From positions 1 to 49,214 of the forward strand of contig JAJEIP010000049.1 of assembly GCA_022827885.1 (NCBI GenBank): a DNA stretch of 49,214 nucleotides, written 5' to 3'. Source of the DNA: Candidatus Poribacteria bacterium. GTDB taxonomy: Bacteria > Poribacteria > WGA-4E > WGA-3G. The position numbers and the translations under genes were made by a program. The notes beneath the pieces are model-generated. The model saw only the letters and a list, made by a program, of their open reading frames with translations. It did not search any database and was not told the DNA's origin. Of this stretch, positions 16,844-24,112 are shown in pieces; the first letter of the stretch is position 1, and every line of letters begins with the position of its first letter.

Positions 16844-18235
16844 CTAATCCTTCCCTATATCTATTGGCAAATCAAGCTGCCCTTCCAAGTTAGTTGATAC
16901 ATCAGAATTTGATGTCAGTGCTTTAGCAACGCGTTCAACGACATCTACATTGACAGCATTACCTAAGGCGGTGAAGGCACGAGATGGCGTTTCTGGTAAC
17001 TCTAGTGCCTCTTTATTCATGCCCTTCAGACGTTTCTTGCCCGGCTTGCAAGCCATACCTTGCAAGCGGGCACACTCCCGATGCGTCATGTATCGTTTTT
17101 CCCAACCGATAATGGGAACATTGCAAGCAATTGTCACAAGCGAAGGGGCAGTTGTCGCCCTTTTAACTCTAATTCCCGAAGCTCTGAATTGAATTACGAA
17201 GTCCCATAGATCCCATAGATTTCGGTCTTCGGTTTTACAATTCCATTCAAATTTCTGATAACTCGGCGGAAATTTCCGAATTTTGGGTTGCCATTCGTCA
17301 ATCCAATTCTTGTTATTTTCATAAAACACACGATTCTCTTGAATAAATTGGATTTTCCATGCAGGAAACTGCCCTTTTTCTCTTTTCGCATAAGATGGTA
17401 AACTCTGCCACACTTCATCATCTGTTAAGGCTTCTAAATCTTTTCCATGGCCCCACTTATGTTTGCGCAAATCTTGTATATCTAAGGAGTGAAGTGTACC
17501 ATCCAGCGGATAATTTGCTCCAAACTCCATGGACCAAATCGGTGCTCGAGGCAGATCTTCGTCTTCTGGAAGTAAATCGAGAAACTCTTTCCAGATAGTT
17601 AAACACTCTTTTTGTCGTTGGGTCAGCGGTTGAACATCGGAAAGATTCTCACCAAGGTACTCTCTAAGATTCGGTTCAATACAAGTGGAAGGTTCACGAA
17701 GAAGGCGTGGATAACCTTCCCGATCTCCGAGAATAAATACTCGCCGGCGGATTTGTGGGATTCCAAATTTATGAGGGGATAAACAAGTGTCGTCTACGTA
17801 ATATCCAGCGTTTTCAAGTGCTTTCTTTATTTTTTTCCATGTTTGTTCATTATCATGTTTTCTGAGATTTAGAACATTTTCCAAGATGAAATAACGTGGT
17901 TCCTTGGCCTCTAAGATTTTTATCACATAATCAAAGAGGTTTCCCTGATCTGGGTAGTCAAACCCTGTGCGTAATTCAGTTGGCGTAGCTTTAGAAAAAG
18001 GTTGGCATGGAAAACCCGCGCATAAAATATGGTGATCGGGAATGGAGCATGGGTCAATATTCCGAATATCACCGTTCGGTTTGAAATCAAAATTCTTCTC
18101 GTATAGTGCACGGAGTTGCTCATCTTTCTCGCATGCGAAAACACACTCGTGTCCAAGACGCTTTAGTGCTAAATGGAAACCGCCAAGACCAGCGAAAAGA
18201 TCTATGAATTTCATGCTTGTTTTTATTTCAGACAT
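16844..18235 (-). CDS. C5 cytosine DNA methyltransferase
   Basis: A 463-residue 5-methylcytosine methyltransferase. Visible motifs are I (FAGLGG, 14-19, SAM binding), IV (GFPCQPFS, catalytic Cys77), VI (ENV, 119-121), VIII (QIRRR, 161-165), then a long target-recognition region, IX (RECARLQG near 400) and X (ALGNAVN near 437). It should methylate cytosine in a specific site and so protect host DNA from the linked nucleases. The recognition sequence cannot be read from the protein. It lies 5 bases downstream of the PD-(D/E)XK-like gene; the ribosome site is weak, suggesting translation coupled to the upstream gene. Confidence 0.95.
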   Translation of the reverse strand: MSEIKTSMKFIDLFAGLGGFHLALKRLGHECVFACEKDEQLRALYEKNFDFKPNGDIRNIDPCSIPDHHILCAGFPCQPFSKATPTELRTGFDYPDQGNLFDYVIKILEAKEPRYFILENVLNLRKHDNEQTWKKIKKALENAGYYVDDTCLSPHKFGIPQIRRRVFILGDREGYPRLLREPSTCIEPNLREYLGENLSDVQPLTQRQKECLTIWKEFLDLLPEDEDLPRAPIWSMEFGANYPLDGTLHSLDIQDLRKHKWGHGKDLEALTDDEVWQSLPSYAKREKGQFPAWKIQFIQENRVFYENNKNWIDEWQPKIRKFPPSYQKFEWNCKTEDRNLWDLWDFVIQFRASGIRVKRATTAPSLVTIACNVPIIGWEKRYMTHRECARLQGMACKPGKKRLKGMNKEALELPETPSRAFTALGNAVNVDVVERVAKALTSNSDVSTNLEGQLDLPIDIGKD

Positions 18236-18240
18236 ACCAG

Positions 18241-19179
18241 TTAGTTAGGTGGTAATTGATTGATTCTTGGTGTTGCCCACTTGACAATTCGATTTGTCAA
18301 GATAGGTGATTCCCAGTGTTGACGATATTTTGCTGCCGCAAGCAATCTGTACCGATCTAGGAGCAACCCCTTTACAAGAATGCATGAGTCTCTGAAGTCA
18401 TCCTCAACAAGAGCGAACGGAATCGCGAATGCTTTCTGAGGTTTAACTACAAAGTCAATATAGTCTTGCCACAAATCGGGATCAGGTGTGTGGACCTTTC
18501 CATTCCAGTCTTGACCACTAGCACATTGCATTAAATATATCGGAAATGCTGCTCGATTGTCAGAAAAAGAATGGTAACACAGGAGGTCAAGTCCTGCGTC
18601 CTTACCATTTGACTTTGCCCGTTCGTTAACACCATGTTTGGGGGGAAGGCCTAACCAATCTGCAACTTGATGCACCATTTCGTGGAGTTTCACTGATTGT
18701 GTGTAAGACGAACCTGTACGTTTGATTTGCCAATCTAAAAATTGTTCTTTGAGCGATTCTTGGGTCAGTAACTCAAATAGTTCTGCTTGCTCGTTGTAGT
18801 CTGAACCGGATACGCGATTCCACCATCCTTTGTAGCATTGAGCGAGCGACAAAAGAACACAGAAACTATGGGCAGGAGTGTCTTGCCATGGGCTAACTCG
18901 TTTTAATCGAGAATTTTCAATGGAAAATGGGATCCTCGGGGCAACACACTTAAGTCGATGTTCCAATTCTTGCCAAGCATTAAGAACAATATCCATGGCG
19001 AAGTCCGGATCTGCGTAAATAGATTCGTCAATCAAAACATCAACGACATCCTGCATAGAAAATTCGTCTTCATTTTCGTCGAACAGGATGCTACTTTCTA
19101 TCCAGTCACATAAGAAATTAAACTTAATATTATGTTTCTTAATTGATCTGCGCATACCACTATCTGGAATTGGAAGCAT
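18241..19179 (-). CDS. Putative PD-(D/E)XK nuclease-like subunit
   Basis: I do not recognise a named family for this 312-residue protein. The centre carries AGLDLLCYHSFSDNRAAFP (195-213) followed by IYLMQCASGQDW (214-225). Asp198 and Gln218 followed by Cys fit a variant PD-(D/E)XK core, in which 'QC(A/K)' replaces 'ExK', and Glu133 could be the helix Glu. The rest is mainly helical. The gene overlaps the 3' end of the ParB-like gene by 20 bases and has GAGAGGG before its ATG, so the pair are coupled. A catalytically altered nuclease or specificity subunit is possible. Confidence 0.55.
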   Translation of the reverse strand: MLPIPDSGMRRSIKKHNIKFNFLCDWIESSILFDENEDEFSMQDVVDVLIDESIYADPDFAMDIVLNAWQELEHRLKCVAPRIPFSIENSRLKRVSPWQDTPAHSFCVLLSLAQCYKGWWNRVSGSDYNEQAELFELLTQESLKEQFLDWQIKRTGSSYTQSVKLHEMVHQVADWLGLPPKHGVNERAKSNGKDAGLDLLCYHSFSDNRAAFPIYLMQCASGQDWNGKVHTPDPDLWQDYIDFVVKPQKAFAIPFALVEDDFRDSCILVKGLLLDRYRLLAAAKYRQHWESPILTNRIVKWATPRINQLPPN

Positions 19180-20299
19180 CAGTCTTTCCCTCTCGTTCTT
19201 GAAGTTCTTGATGAATCTTTGGAAAGACCTTCAGCAGTTGCCTCACATCAATCCCTAATCTTTTGACTGCTTGCTGGATATCTTCTGAATCCTCGTGATG
19301 GTGAACATGGCCCAAGGCGATTTGGACATTAGAAGCGGCTTGGCTGAGAAGTTGGACAGTTTTTGATTTATTCATCCCTGCCAGTTGACGGGCATGTTCA
19401 AAAGATGGGTTTTCCTCTTGCTCAAAATACTCAACAATTGGAGGATTTTCAAGAAGTTCTCCGAAATCGTCAACACTCCGTGAATCCATAAAAACTGGCT
19501 TCTTATTCTTTTCCTTACTACCAAACAACCATCGCGCAAAATTCGCAAGAGCCTCCAAGTGAGTTTTAGGGACGGGACGTTGAGCCGCATTCTCATTTGC
19601 AAAGATATCAATATCAAGATACTTTTGTACTCCTTGTGTTCGAAGAGAGAGATACATAACACTGAACCGACCCCTTACATCTTCAGGTGAAAAATCCTCT
19701 AAACTATCCTCCATTTGTAATAGCAGCCTATAAGAAATATAATTCTGACGAACTGTCGGAGTTTTACTGCCAATTTTACGCATTACTTCTTGGTACGTCA
19801 TTCCCTCTTCATCTATTAATCGAGCAATGTATTGTGCCTTCTCTTCGGCATTCCATTGCTTAACCCCTGTGACGTGACGGAACCCTAAAAATGCCTCAAT
19901 TTCTTGGCGGGAATCAACCAGTATGTATGGTATCCGGTCAAAAAGAATGTCAGGGACTTCTACACCTATGACAAGGGACTTCCATTTAGAAGGGACATCT
20001 TTTTTTTTCACAGCATTGTATAAATACTTCAATGCTGCAAGTCGACGGTTTCCTTCCACAACGACAAATCGAGGTTCTCCATCCAATTCCTCTCGCGTTA
20101 CCAACAATGCCTCATGGGTCCAAAAACCGCTCTCCAAGTAGGATACAGCAAGTTCATCAAGTACCCAATCGCGCATCAAATCCAGAACTTCTTCTTGAGA
20201 AAGTTTAGCATTGACATAATGACGACCTAATCTCGGGTTCTTTGGATCAAGGTAAAGGTCATCAAGTTTCGCATACTTAAGTTTTGTACTTATTGCCAT
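19160..20299 (-). CDS. ParB/sulfiredoxin-fold protein of the defence operon
   Basis: A 379-residue protein with an N-terminal ParB-like nuclease/CTPase domain: LDDLYLDPKNPRLG near residue 12, PRFVVVEGNRRLAALKYL (76-93) with the diagnostic GNRR box. A helix-turn-helix-like stretch MTYQEVMRKIGSKTPTVRQNYISYRLL follows near 170. The first gene of the operon, it has AGGTG close before its ATG and a strong promoter about 100 bases upstream. ParB-domain proteins can bind CTP, slide on DNA or act as nucleases; here it may load the complex or sense DNA. No ParA partner is present, so chromosome segregation is unlikely. Confidence 0.85.
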   Translation of the reverse strand: MAISTKLKYAKLDDLYLDPKNPRLGRHYVNAKLSQEEVLDLMRDWVLDELAVSYLESGFWTHEALLVTREELDGEPRFVVVEGNRRLAALKYLYNAVKKKDVPSKWKSLVIGVEVPDILFDRIPYILVDSRQEIEAFLGFRHVTGVKQWNAEEKAQYIARLIDEEGMTYQEVMRKIGSKTPTVRQNYISYRLLLQMEDSLEDFSPEDVRGRFSVMYLSLRTQGVQKYLDIDIFANENAAQRPVPKTHLEALANFARWLFGSKEKNKKPVFMDSRSVDDFGELLENPPIVEYFEQEENPSFEHARQLAGMNKSKTVQLLSQAASNVQIALGHVHHHEDSEDIQQAVKRLGIDVRQLLKVFPKIHQELQEREGKTDASNSR

Positions 20300-20398
20300 A
20301 ATTCACCTTAATTTAGTAGAAGTTCCTGTTCACAGTAGGTGCTTTGTGATTCATTGTGAGTCTAATTCCCTTTATGCTGGTGAGGGCTATAAAAAACA

Positions 20399-20427
20399 AT
20401 GATACCATACCAACGTTAACTAGTCAA
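20399..20427 (-). promoter_or_regulatory. Promoter of the defence operon
   Basis: On the minus strand TTGACT (20427-20422), a 17-base spacer and TATCAT (20404-20399) form a strong sigma-70-type promoter, with a leader of roughly 90 bases before the ParB-like start at 20299. This implies constitutive or repressor-controlled expression of the six-gene operon. Confidence 0.75.
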
Positions 20428-20496
20428 GCGTCTAAAAATATCCCAAATCGCTGACCAAGTGAATTCCACTTTTGTAGATGTGTCGAACCTAACCTC

Positions 20497-21165
20497 TTAA
20501 AAAGTCTCAGTAGCAACAAGAGCAACATCAGGAATTTCATTGATGTCTATTACAACTTCTTTTCCCTTTAGTCCATTACTATCTGCTTCTATAGCACAAT
20601 CTTGGAGAAAGCCGCAACATTGGTGTATGGTTTCGTTATTGAAACAGATAAAATGGATTTCCTCTAAAATAAAAATTATTTTACGTGTTCGAGACATTAT
20701 ACCCCTGTTAATCTTGTTTGAGTCATACTTGCTAACTCCTCCTCTGAGTTCATCATGCCATTTTTTGAAGGATGTTTCTTTATCATCAAATTTTATGTCA
20801 CCTATAGCGAGGATTGTTCCATAATAGCCGTAATCGCTTATTGTGTTTGCTATTCCTTCTGCACCATTCGCAGTGACACTATAAGTTCCGGGATTAACTG
20901 AATCCGCCTTAAAATCCCACGAGATTTCACGAAATGCATCAAACCCTGTAATGCCATGTTGCTTGCCGGGCATTTCAATTATGCTACCGAAATGTTTTTG
21001 ACCCAGAAATTTAAAATAAAAATCTATCCATTCCATCTGTTTCCAATCCTTGAAACCAGCATCTTTCATCTCAAGGATAGATTCTCTGCCATTCCAAACT
21101 TTTGGCATGTTTTGAGAGGCAAGTCTCAATTTTTCTACTGTGTCAACTATTTTCTTTTCTACCAT
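20497..21165 (-). CDS. Putative restriction endonuclease-like protein (PD-(D/E)XK)
   Basis: A 222-residue protein with WNGRESILEMKDAGFKDWKQ (24-43) and then GITGFDAFREISWDFKAD (71-88). Asp76, Asp84 and Lys86 form a D-x7-D-x-K arrangement like the active site of type II restriction enzymes. The later VVIDINEIP tail is of unknown use. It lies 197 bases upstream of the ParB-like start on the same strand, outside the tight operon, and has an A/T-rich composition like the island. No strong ribosome site is seen. It may be an extra or older restriction enzyme paired with the nearby methyltransferase. Confidence 0.55.
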   Translation of the reverse strand: MVEKKIVDTVEKLRLASQNMPKVWNGRESILEMKDAGFKDWKQMEWIDFYFKFLGQKHFGSIIEMPGKQHGITGFDAFREISWDFKADSVNPGTYSVTANGAEGIANTISDYGYYGTILAIGDIKFDDKETSFKKWHDELRGGVSKYDSNKINRGIMSRTRKIIFILEEIHFICFNNETIHQCCGFLQDCAIEADSNGLKGKEVVIDINEIPDVALVATETF

Positions 21166-21272
21166 ATCTTAAATCCATCAATTAAACCTGCTACCGGCAT
21201 TAGGTTAAGGATTGTTGGCACTCCATCTCGGAAACCGAGACGGGGCATGGTATAACTCAGCCAAATCCGAAT

Positions 21273-22238
21273 CTATGTTGCCATTAAAATTTCGAGGAAT
21301 GCTGTCATATACCCGATGGCATACGCTCTGCCTCGGTGTCCCCAGTCTGTGTCATCAACGACGTGTGGCACATGGTCGGTAATCATAAAGCCTGTAAAAC
21401 CGACCTCTTTCAACGTCCGCATCACGTCAAACATATCGCAGTTGCCGTTGTTAACGAAGGATTCCGCAAATTTTGGGACATGCCCTTGGACATCTCGGAA
21501 ATGGACGTAAAAAATCTTGTCGCGTTCTCCGAAATAACGGATCGCGTCCGTCACACCCGGTCCCATTTCCGACCAGGAACCGACACAGAAATCGAGCCCG
21601 TGTATGGGGCTGTCGGCGATTTCCATCCCGCGTTTGAAACCCTCAAAGTTACGGAACAAGCGCGGCACACCTGCAAGGGATTCCACAGGCGGATCATCTG
21701 GGTGGAGCGCGAGCTTAACACCCGCCTCTTCTGCGACGGGCAGAATGGCGTTCATGTAGTACTCGTAGTTTTTCCATATCTCGTCTTCCGTGTAAACCCG
21801 ACCGTGCGTTAAAGGCGCGTCTTTAACCTGCTCCATATCGAAACTGGTAACAGCGGCACCGCCTCTCCCCAATGTCGTTCGGGAGGTCCGCCAGACTTCA
21901 TTGGGCATCCAGTGGTACCCGAATATTTCAACACCCGCCTTGCCGAGGTTGCGGATCGTCGTTACCATGTTCTCAATCTGGGCGTCGCGTCCGGGCAAAC
22001 CGAGCATCGCTTTATCGTAAAACGAGACAGGCACGTTCTCAAGTGCCGCTAACCGTAACCCGGCATTCTCTATCTCTGTCCGGAGATGAAGGATGTCCAT
22101 GAATTCCCAGCGTTCTGTGCCGGGGAGTTGGGGAGTGTTGAGCAGCACATCTTCAACCCCAAGTTGCTTGATGAATTTCAGCCGTTCTTCACTGAGGGCA
22201 TTGAACTGACCTAAGCCGAGACGCATTTTCTGTGCCAT
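21273..22238 (-). CDS. uxuA: Mannonate dehydratase (UxuA family)
   Basis: A 321-residue UxuA-type TIM-barrel enzyme, expected to dehydrate D-mannonate to 2-keto-3-deoxygluconate in hexuronate breakdown. Family motifs are LALHPDDPP (176-184), LDFCVGSWSEMG (215-226), HFRDVQGH (246-253) and ITDHVPHVVDD (286-296), which carry the metal-binding His, Cys, His and Asp. It is a little shorter than the approximately 390-residue E. coli enzyme, as are many homologues outside the Enterobacteria. AAGGAG lies 6 bases before the ATG. It is a single gene between the defence island and a MITE-like repeat at 22293. Confidence 0.9.
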   Translation of the reverse strand: MAQKMRLGLGQFNALSEERLKFIKQLGVEDVLLNTPQLPGTERWEFMDILHLRTEIENAGLRLAALENVPVSFYDKAMLGLPGRDAQIENMVTTIRNLGKAGVEIFGYHWMPNEVWRTSRTTLGRGGAAVTSFDMEQVKDAPLTHGRVYTEDEIWKNYEYYMNAILPVAEEAGVKLALHPDDPPVESLAGVPRLFRNFEGFKRGMEIADSPIHGLDFCVGSWSEMGPGVTDAIRYFGERDKIFYVHFRDVQGHVPKFAESFVNNGNCDMFDVMRTLKEVGFTGFMITDHVPHVVDDTDWGHRGRAYAIGYMTAFLEILMAT

Positions 22239-22547
22239 AGTGCTCTCCTTTGTGAGTCCAAATTCGCTGAATTTTTCCTGAAGAATAAACTATTAAAACC
22301 CAAGTTGCTACTTAACGGGTTTTGGACGTTTCAATAGCACTTTTCAAGTATTTTCGCACTCCAGCGGAGTGCTATGTCTATAGAAAATCGTGTGTTCAAC
22401 CTCTTGCACTCCAGCGGAGTGCTATGTTCATAGGTAGGTGGCAACTTAGGTTATTAAACCAAAGACGCAGCCTGCAACAACGGCGCAGGCGAATATACGG
22501 AGAAACGCATAAAAGCACAAACCCGCCTGACAGAACCGCAAGGAAAA
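22239..22547. other. Repeat-filled intergenic region
   Basis: This gap contains the R2 MITE-like element (22293-22457) followed by the R1 element (22470-22553). I see no protein gene or promoter of consensus quality. Confidence 0.7.
22293..22457. repeat. MITE-like element R2, copy 1
   Basis: Imperfect terminal inverted repeats TTAAAACCCAAGTTGCTA (left) and GGCAACTTAGGTTATTAA (right) enclose two tandem hairpin units, each GCACTCC-AGC-GGAGTGC followed by TATGT(C/T)(T/C)ATAG. Two more copies with the same order lie at 40647-40803 and 46462-46651. No transposase gene is present in the window, so any movement would be in trans. Confidence 0.85.
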
Positions 22548-22553
22548 TTAAAA
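22470..22553 (+). repeat. Gene-end repeat R1, copy 2 (supplies the dtd stop codon)
   Basis: GCCTGC-N9-GCAGGC hairpin at 22470-22490, then AATATACGGAGAA and the conserved right end ACCGCAAGG...AATTAAAA. The TTA of AATTAAAA (22548-22550) is the complement of the TAA stop of the minus-strand dtd gene, so the element end overlaps the gene end. Confidence 0.8.
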
Positions 22554-22997
22554 TTGTTTGGCGCTGTCCAGTAGAATGGTGACGGGACCGTCGTTAATGA
22601 GTTGAACATCCATCATCGCTTGGAAGGTACCACCTTGCGTGGGGACGTTTAGTTTCTCTAAAGCGGTGATAAACGCTTCATAAAGCGCATTCGCGACTTC
22701 CGGACGAGCGGCGTTGATAAAACTCGGGCGTCGTCCTTTGCGGCAATCCCCGTAGAGGGTGAATTGCGAGACAACAAGCGCAGCCCCTCCCGTTTCAAGG
22801 AGCGAACAATTCATTTTACCCGCTGCGTCCTCGAAGATACGTAAATTGGCGACCTTGTTGGCGATATATTCTAATTCTGTGGTTGTGTCCTCATGGGCAA
22901 CGCCGAGGAAGATGAGCACGCCTGCTCCTATTTCAGAGACGCGTTTACCGTCTACTGTAACACTCGCGGATTTGACACGTTGAACAACTGCTCGCAT
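22548..22997 (-). CDS. dtd: D-aminoacyl-tRNA deacylase
   Basis: A 149-residue DTD enzyme that removes D-amino acids (and glycine from tRNA-Ala) from mischarged tRNA in the cytoplasm. The two signature motifs are SQFTLYGD (77-84) and NDGPVT (135-140), including the Gly-Pro pair that excludes L-aminoacyl substrates. Length is typical (about 145). The leader ends AAGGGAAAATTAAAAAG directly before the ATG, similar to the right end of repeat R1. The stop codon lies within another R1 copy, so the gene is bounded by repeat ends on both sides. Confidence 0.95.
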   Translation of the reverse strand: MRAVVQRVKSASVTVDGKRVSEIGAGVLIFLGVAHEDTTTELEYIANKVANLRIFEDAAGKMNCSLLETGGAALVVSQFTLYGDCRKGRRPSFINAARPEVANALYEAFITALEKLNVPTQGGTFQAMMDVQLINDGPVTILLDSAKQF

Positions 22998-23036
22998 CTT
23001 TTTAATTTTCCCTTAATAATTCTTTCAGTTTTTATG

Positions 23037-24056
23037 CTAAAAGAGCAAATTTTCATCGTCAAATGCTTGGGTCTCCTCGCCACCGAACGTTAGGTTAAAC
23101 TGAAATCCGGGCTGGCTGTTGAATCCGAGTTGGAACGCAAGCGTATTCGATAGTTCATAGCGGAATCCCATCCCGATGAGGTTTGTCACGTGTATACCGG
23201 CATACGGGAGTTCGCGCGAGAAGTCGGCTATCAACCACATGTTGTCAGAGACAGCGATCTCACCACCGACTTGCCAATTGAGTGTAAAGAAGTCAGTCGT
23301 TTTGAGTGCCTTTGAGGTTAAAAAGACGCCGACACCGGCATGGAGTTTAAAGAGGCTACCGAATCTTTGGGTGCCTACGAGATAGGTGTTGATACCGACA
23401 AACGGAAATCCATCGGCAGGGCTGTGGTCGAGGAATTCGTTGTCTGTGTTGAGGCGATCATCTGCGGTGAACCCGAAATGCGCGTCGCCACCGACAGAAA
23501 TACTGGGTAGATTGTCGTTCCGATCGGGTTTGATGTTATATTTGAGTCCAAGGCTACCGTCGAAAAGCGGCTGGTCGTAGACGCGACGATTGATGTTTGG
23601 GTCGTCAGCGGTTTCAGTGGCGGTATTGTAGAAGTCGTGGACGATTTTCCGCACCCCGCCTGTCGAGAAGGTGCCGCCGAGCACGAGGTCGAGTGTGTCA
23701 CTTAACCCGTAAGCGAATTTAACAGGGATAAGGAAGGTCTCGATTTCCAGGCTTACACGATGGGATTCCTCAAATCCGCCGATATCGACCCTCTGGTCGA
23801 AATCCGGTAGCAGATCCACTTTGGGATATTGAAAGAGTCCGAACGTGGTACTGGAGCCGCCCTTACCCACTGGCTCCGCAGTTTGGATAGTGCTGAGGTG
23901 TGAGATGGGAGGCAATTGTGCCCATAGAGGTGTTGTTATGCCTGTGAGCAGCAATAAAGTACAGATGATGAGAATGAAGGCTTGCGTGTTGTGCTGTCTC
24001 TTTTGCGGCGCATAACGGGTAAGCCCAGAATTTAATTGAGAAAAATTGGCGTGCAT
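23037..24056 (-). CDS. Putative outer-membrane beta-barrel protein
   Basis: A 339-residue protein with a long N-terminal signal segment (TQAFILIICTLLLLTGITTPLWAQ) and a body of alternating hydrophobic and polar strands ending FQFNLTF, then an acidic tail. Segments such as KFAYGLSDTLDLVLGGTF, MWLIADFSREL and GMGFRYELSNTLAFQLGF are typical of transmembrane beta strands. No named family is recognised. The start at 24056 is chosen over 24107 because AAAGGA lies 7 bases before it. It is the last of three envelope genes on this strand. Confidence 0.65.
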   Translation of the reverse strand: MHANFSQLNSGLTRYAPQKRQHNTQAFILIICTLLLLTGITTPLWAQLPPISHLSTIQTAEPVGKGGSSTTFGLFQYPKVDLLPDFDQRVDIGGFEESHRVSLEIETFLIPVKFAYGLSDTLDLVLGGTFSTGGVRKIVHDFYNTATETADDPNINRRVYDQPLFDGSLGLKYNIKPDRNDNLPSISVGGDAHFGFTADDRLNTDNEFLDHSPADGFPFVGINTYLVGTQRFGSLFKLHAGVGVFLTSKALKTTDFFTLNWQVGGEIAVSDNMWLIADFSRELPYAGIHVTNLIGMGFRYELSNTLAFQLGFNSQPGFQFNLTFGGEETQAFDDENLLF

Positions 24057-24112
24057 GAATGTATCCTTTAGTATTATGTCGTTCTTCGGGATGCTTTGCA
24101 GAGGCACTGCAC

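Larger units (their letters stand above)
12039..21165 (-). other. Restriction/defence island with MORC-like ATPase and Z1 helicase
   Basis: Six genes on the minus strand (20299 down to 12039) are nearly contiguous, with overlaps or gaps of at most about 20 bases, plus an upstream endonuclease-like gene. The set is ParB-like protein, PD-(D/E)XK-like protein, C5 methyltransferase, GHKL ATPase, Z1 helicase and DUF4420-type nuclease. The region looks more A/T-rich than its flanks. A GHKL (MutL/MORC-like) ATPase with a Z1 helicase, methyltransferase and nuclease is the composition described for MORC-linked restriction systems and for Mza. No AIPR-type protein is present. Confidence 0.85.

Noticed and set aside
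12039-20299. BREX or DISARM interpretation of the defence island
   Set aside because: No PglZ, BrxC or DISARM DrmB-like protein is seen; the GHKL plus Z1 pair points to the MORC/Mza class.
21200-21260. Hairpin TCTCGG-AAA-CCGAGA as a terminator for mannonate dehydratase
   Set aside because: The stem is only six bases and is not followed by a T-tract on the minus strand.
22365-22440. Possible CRISPR array (repeated GCACTCCAGCGGAGTGC units)
   Set aside because: Only two units per locus, spacing is inside a larger element with terminal inverted repeats, and the spacers are similar between loci. It is a MITE-like element (R2), and no cas gene is nearby.
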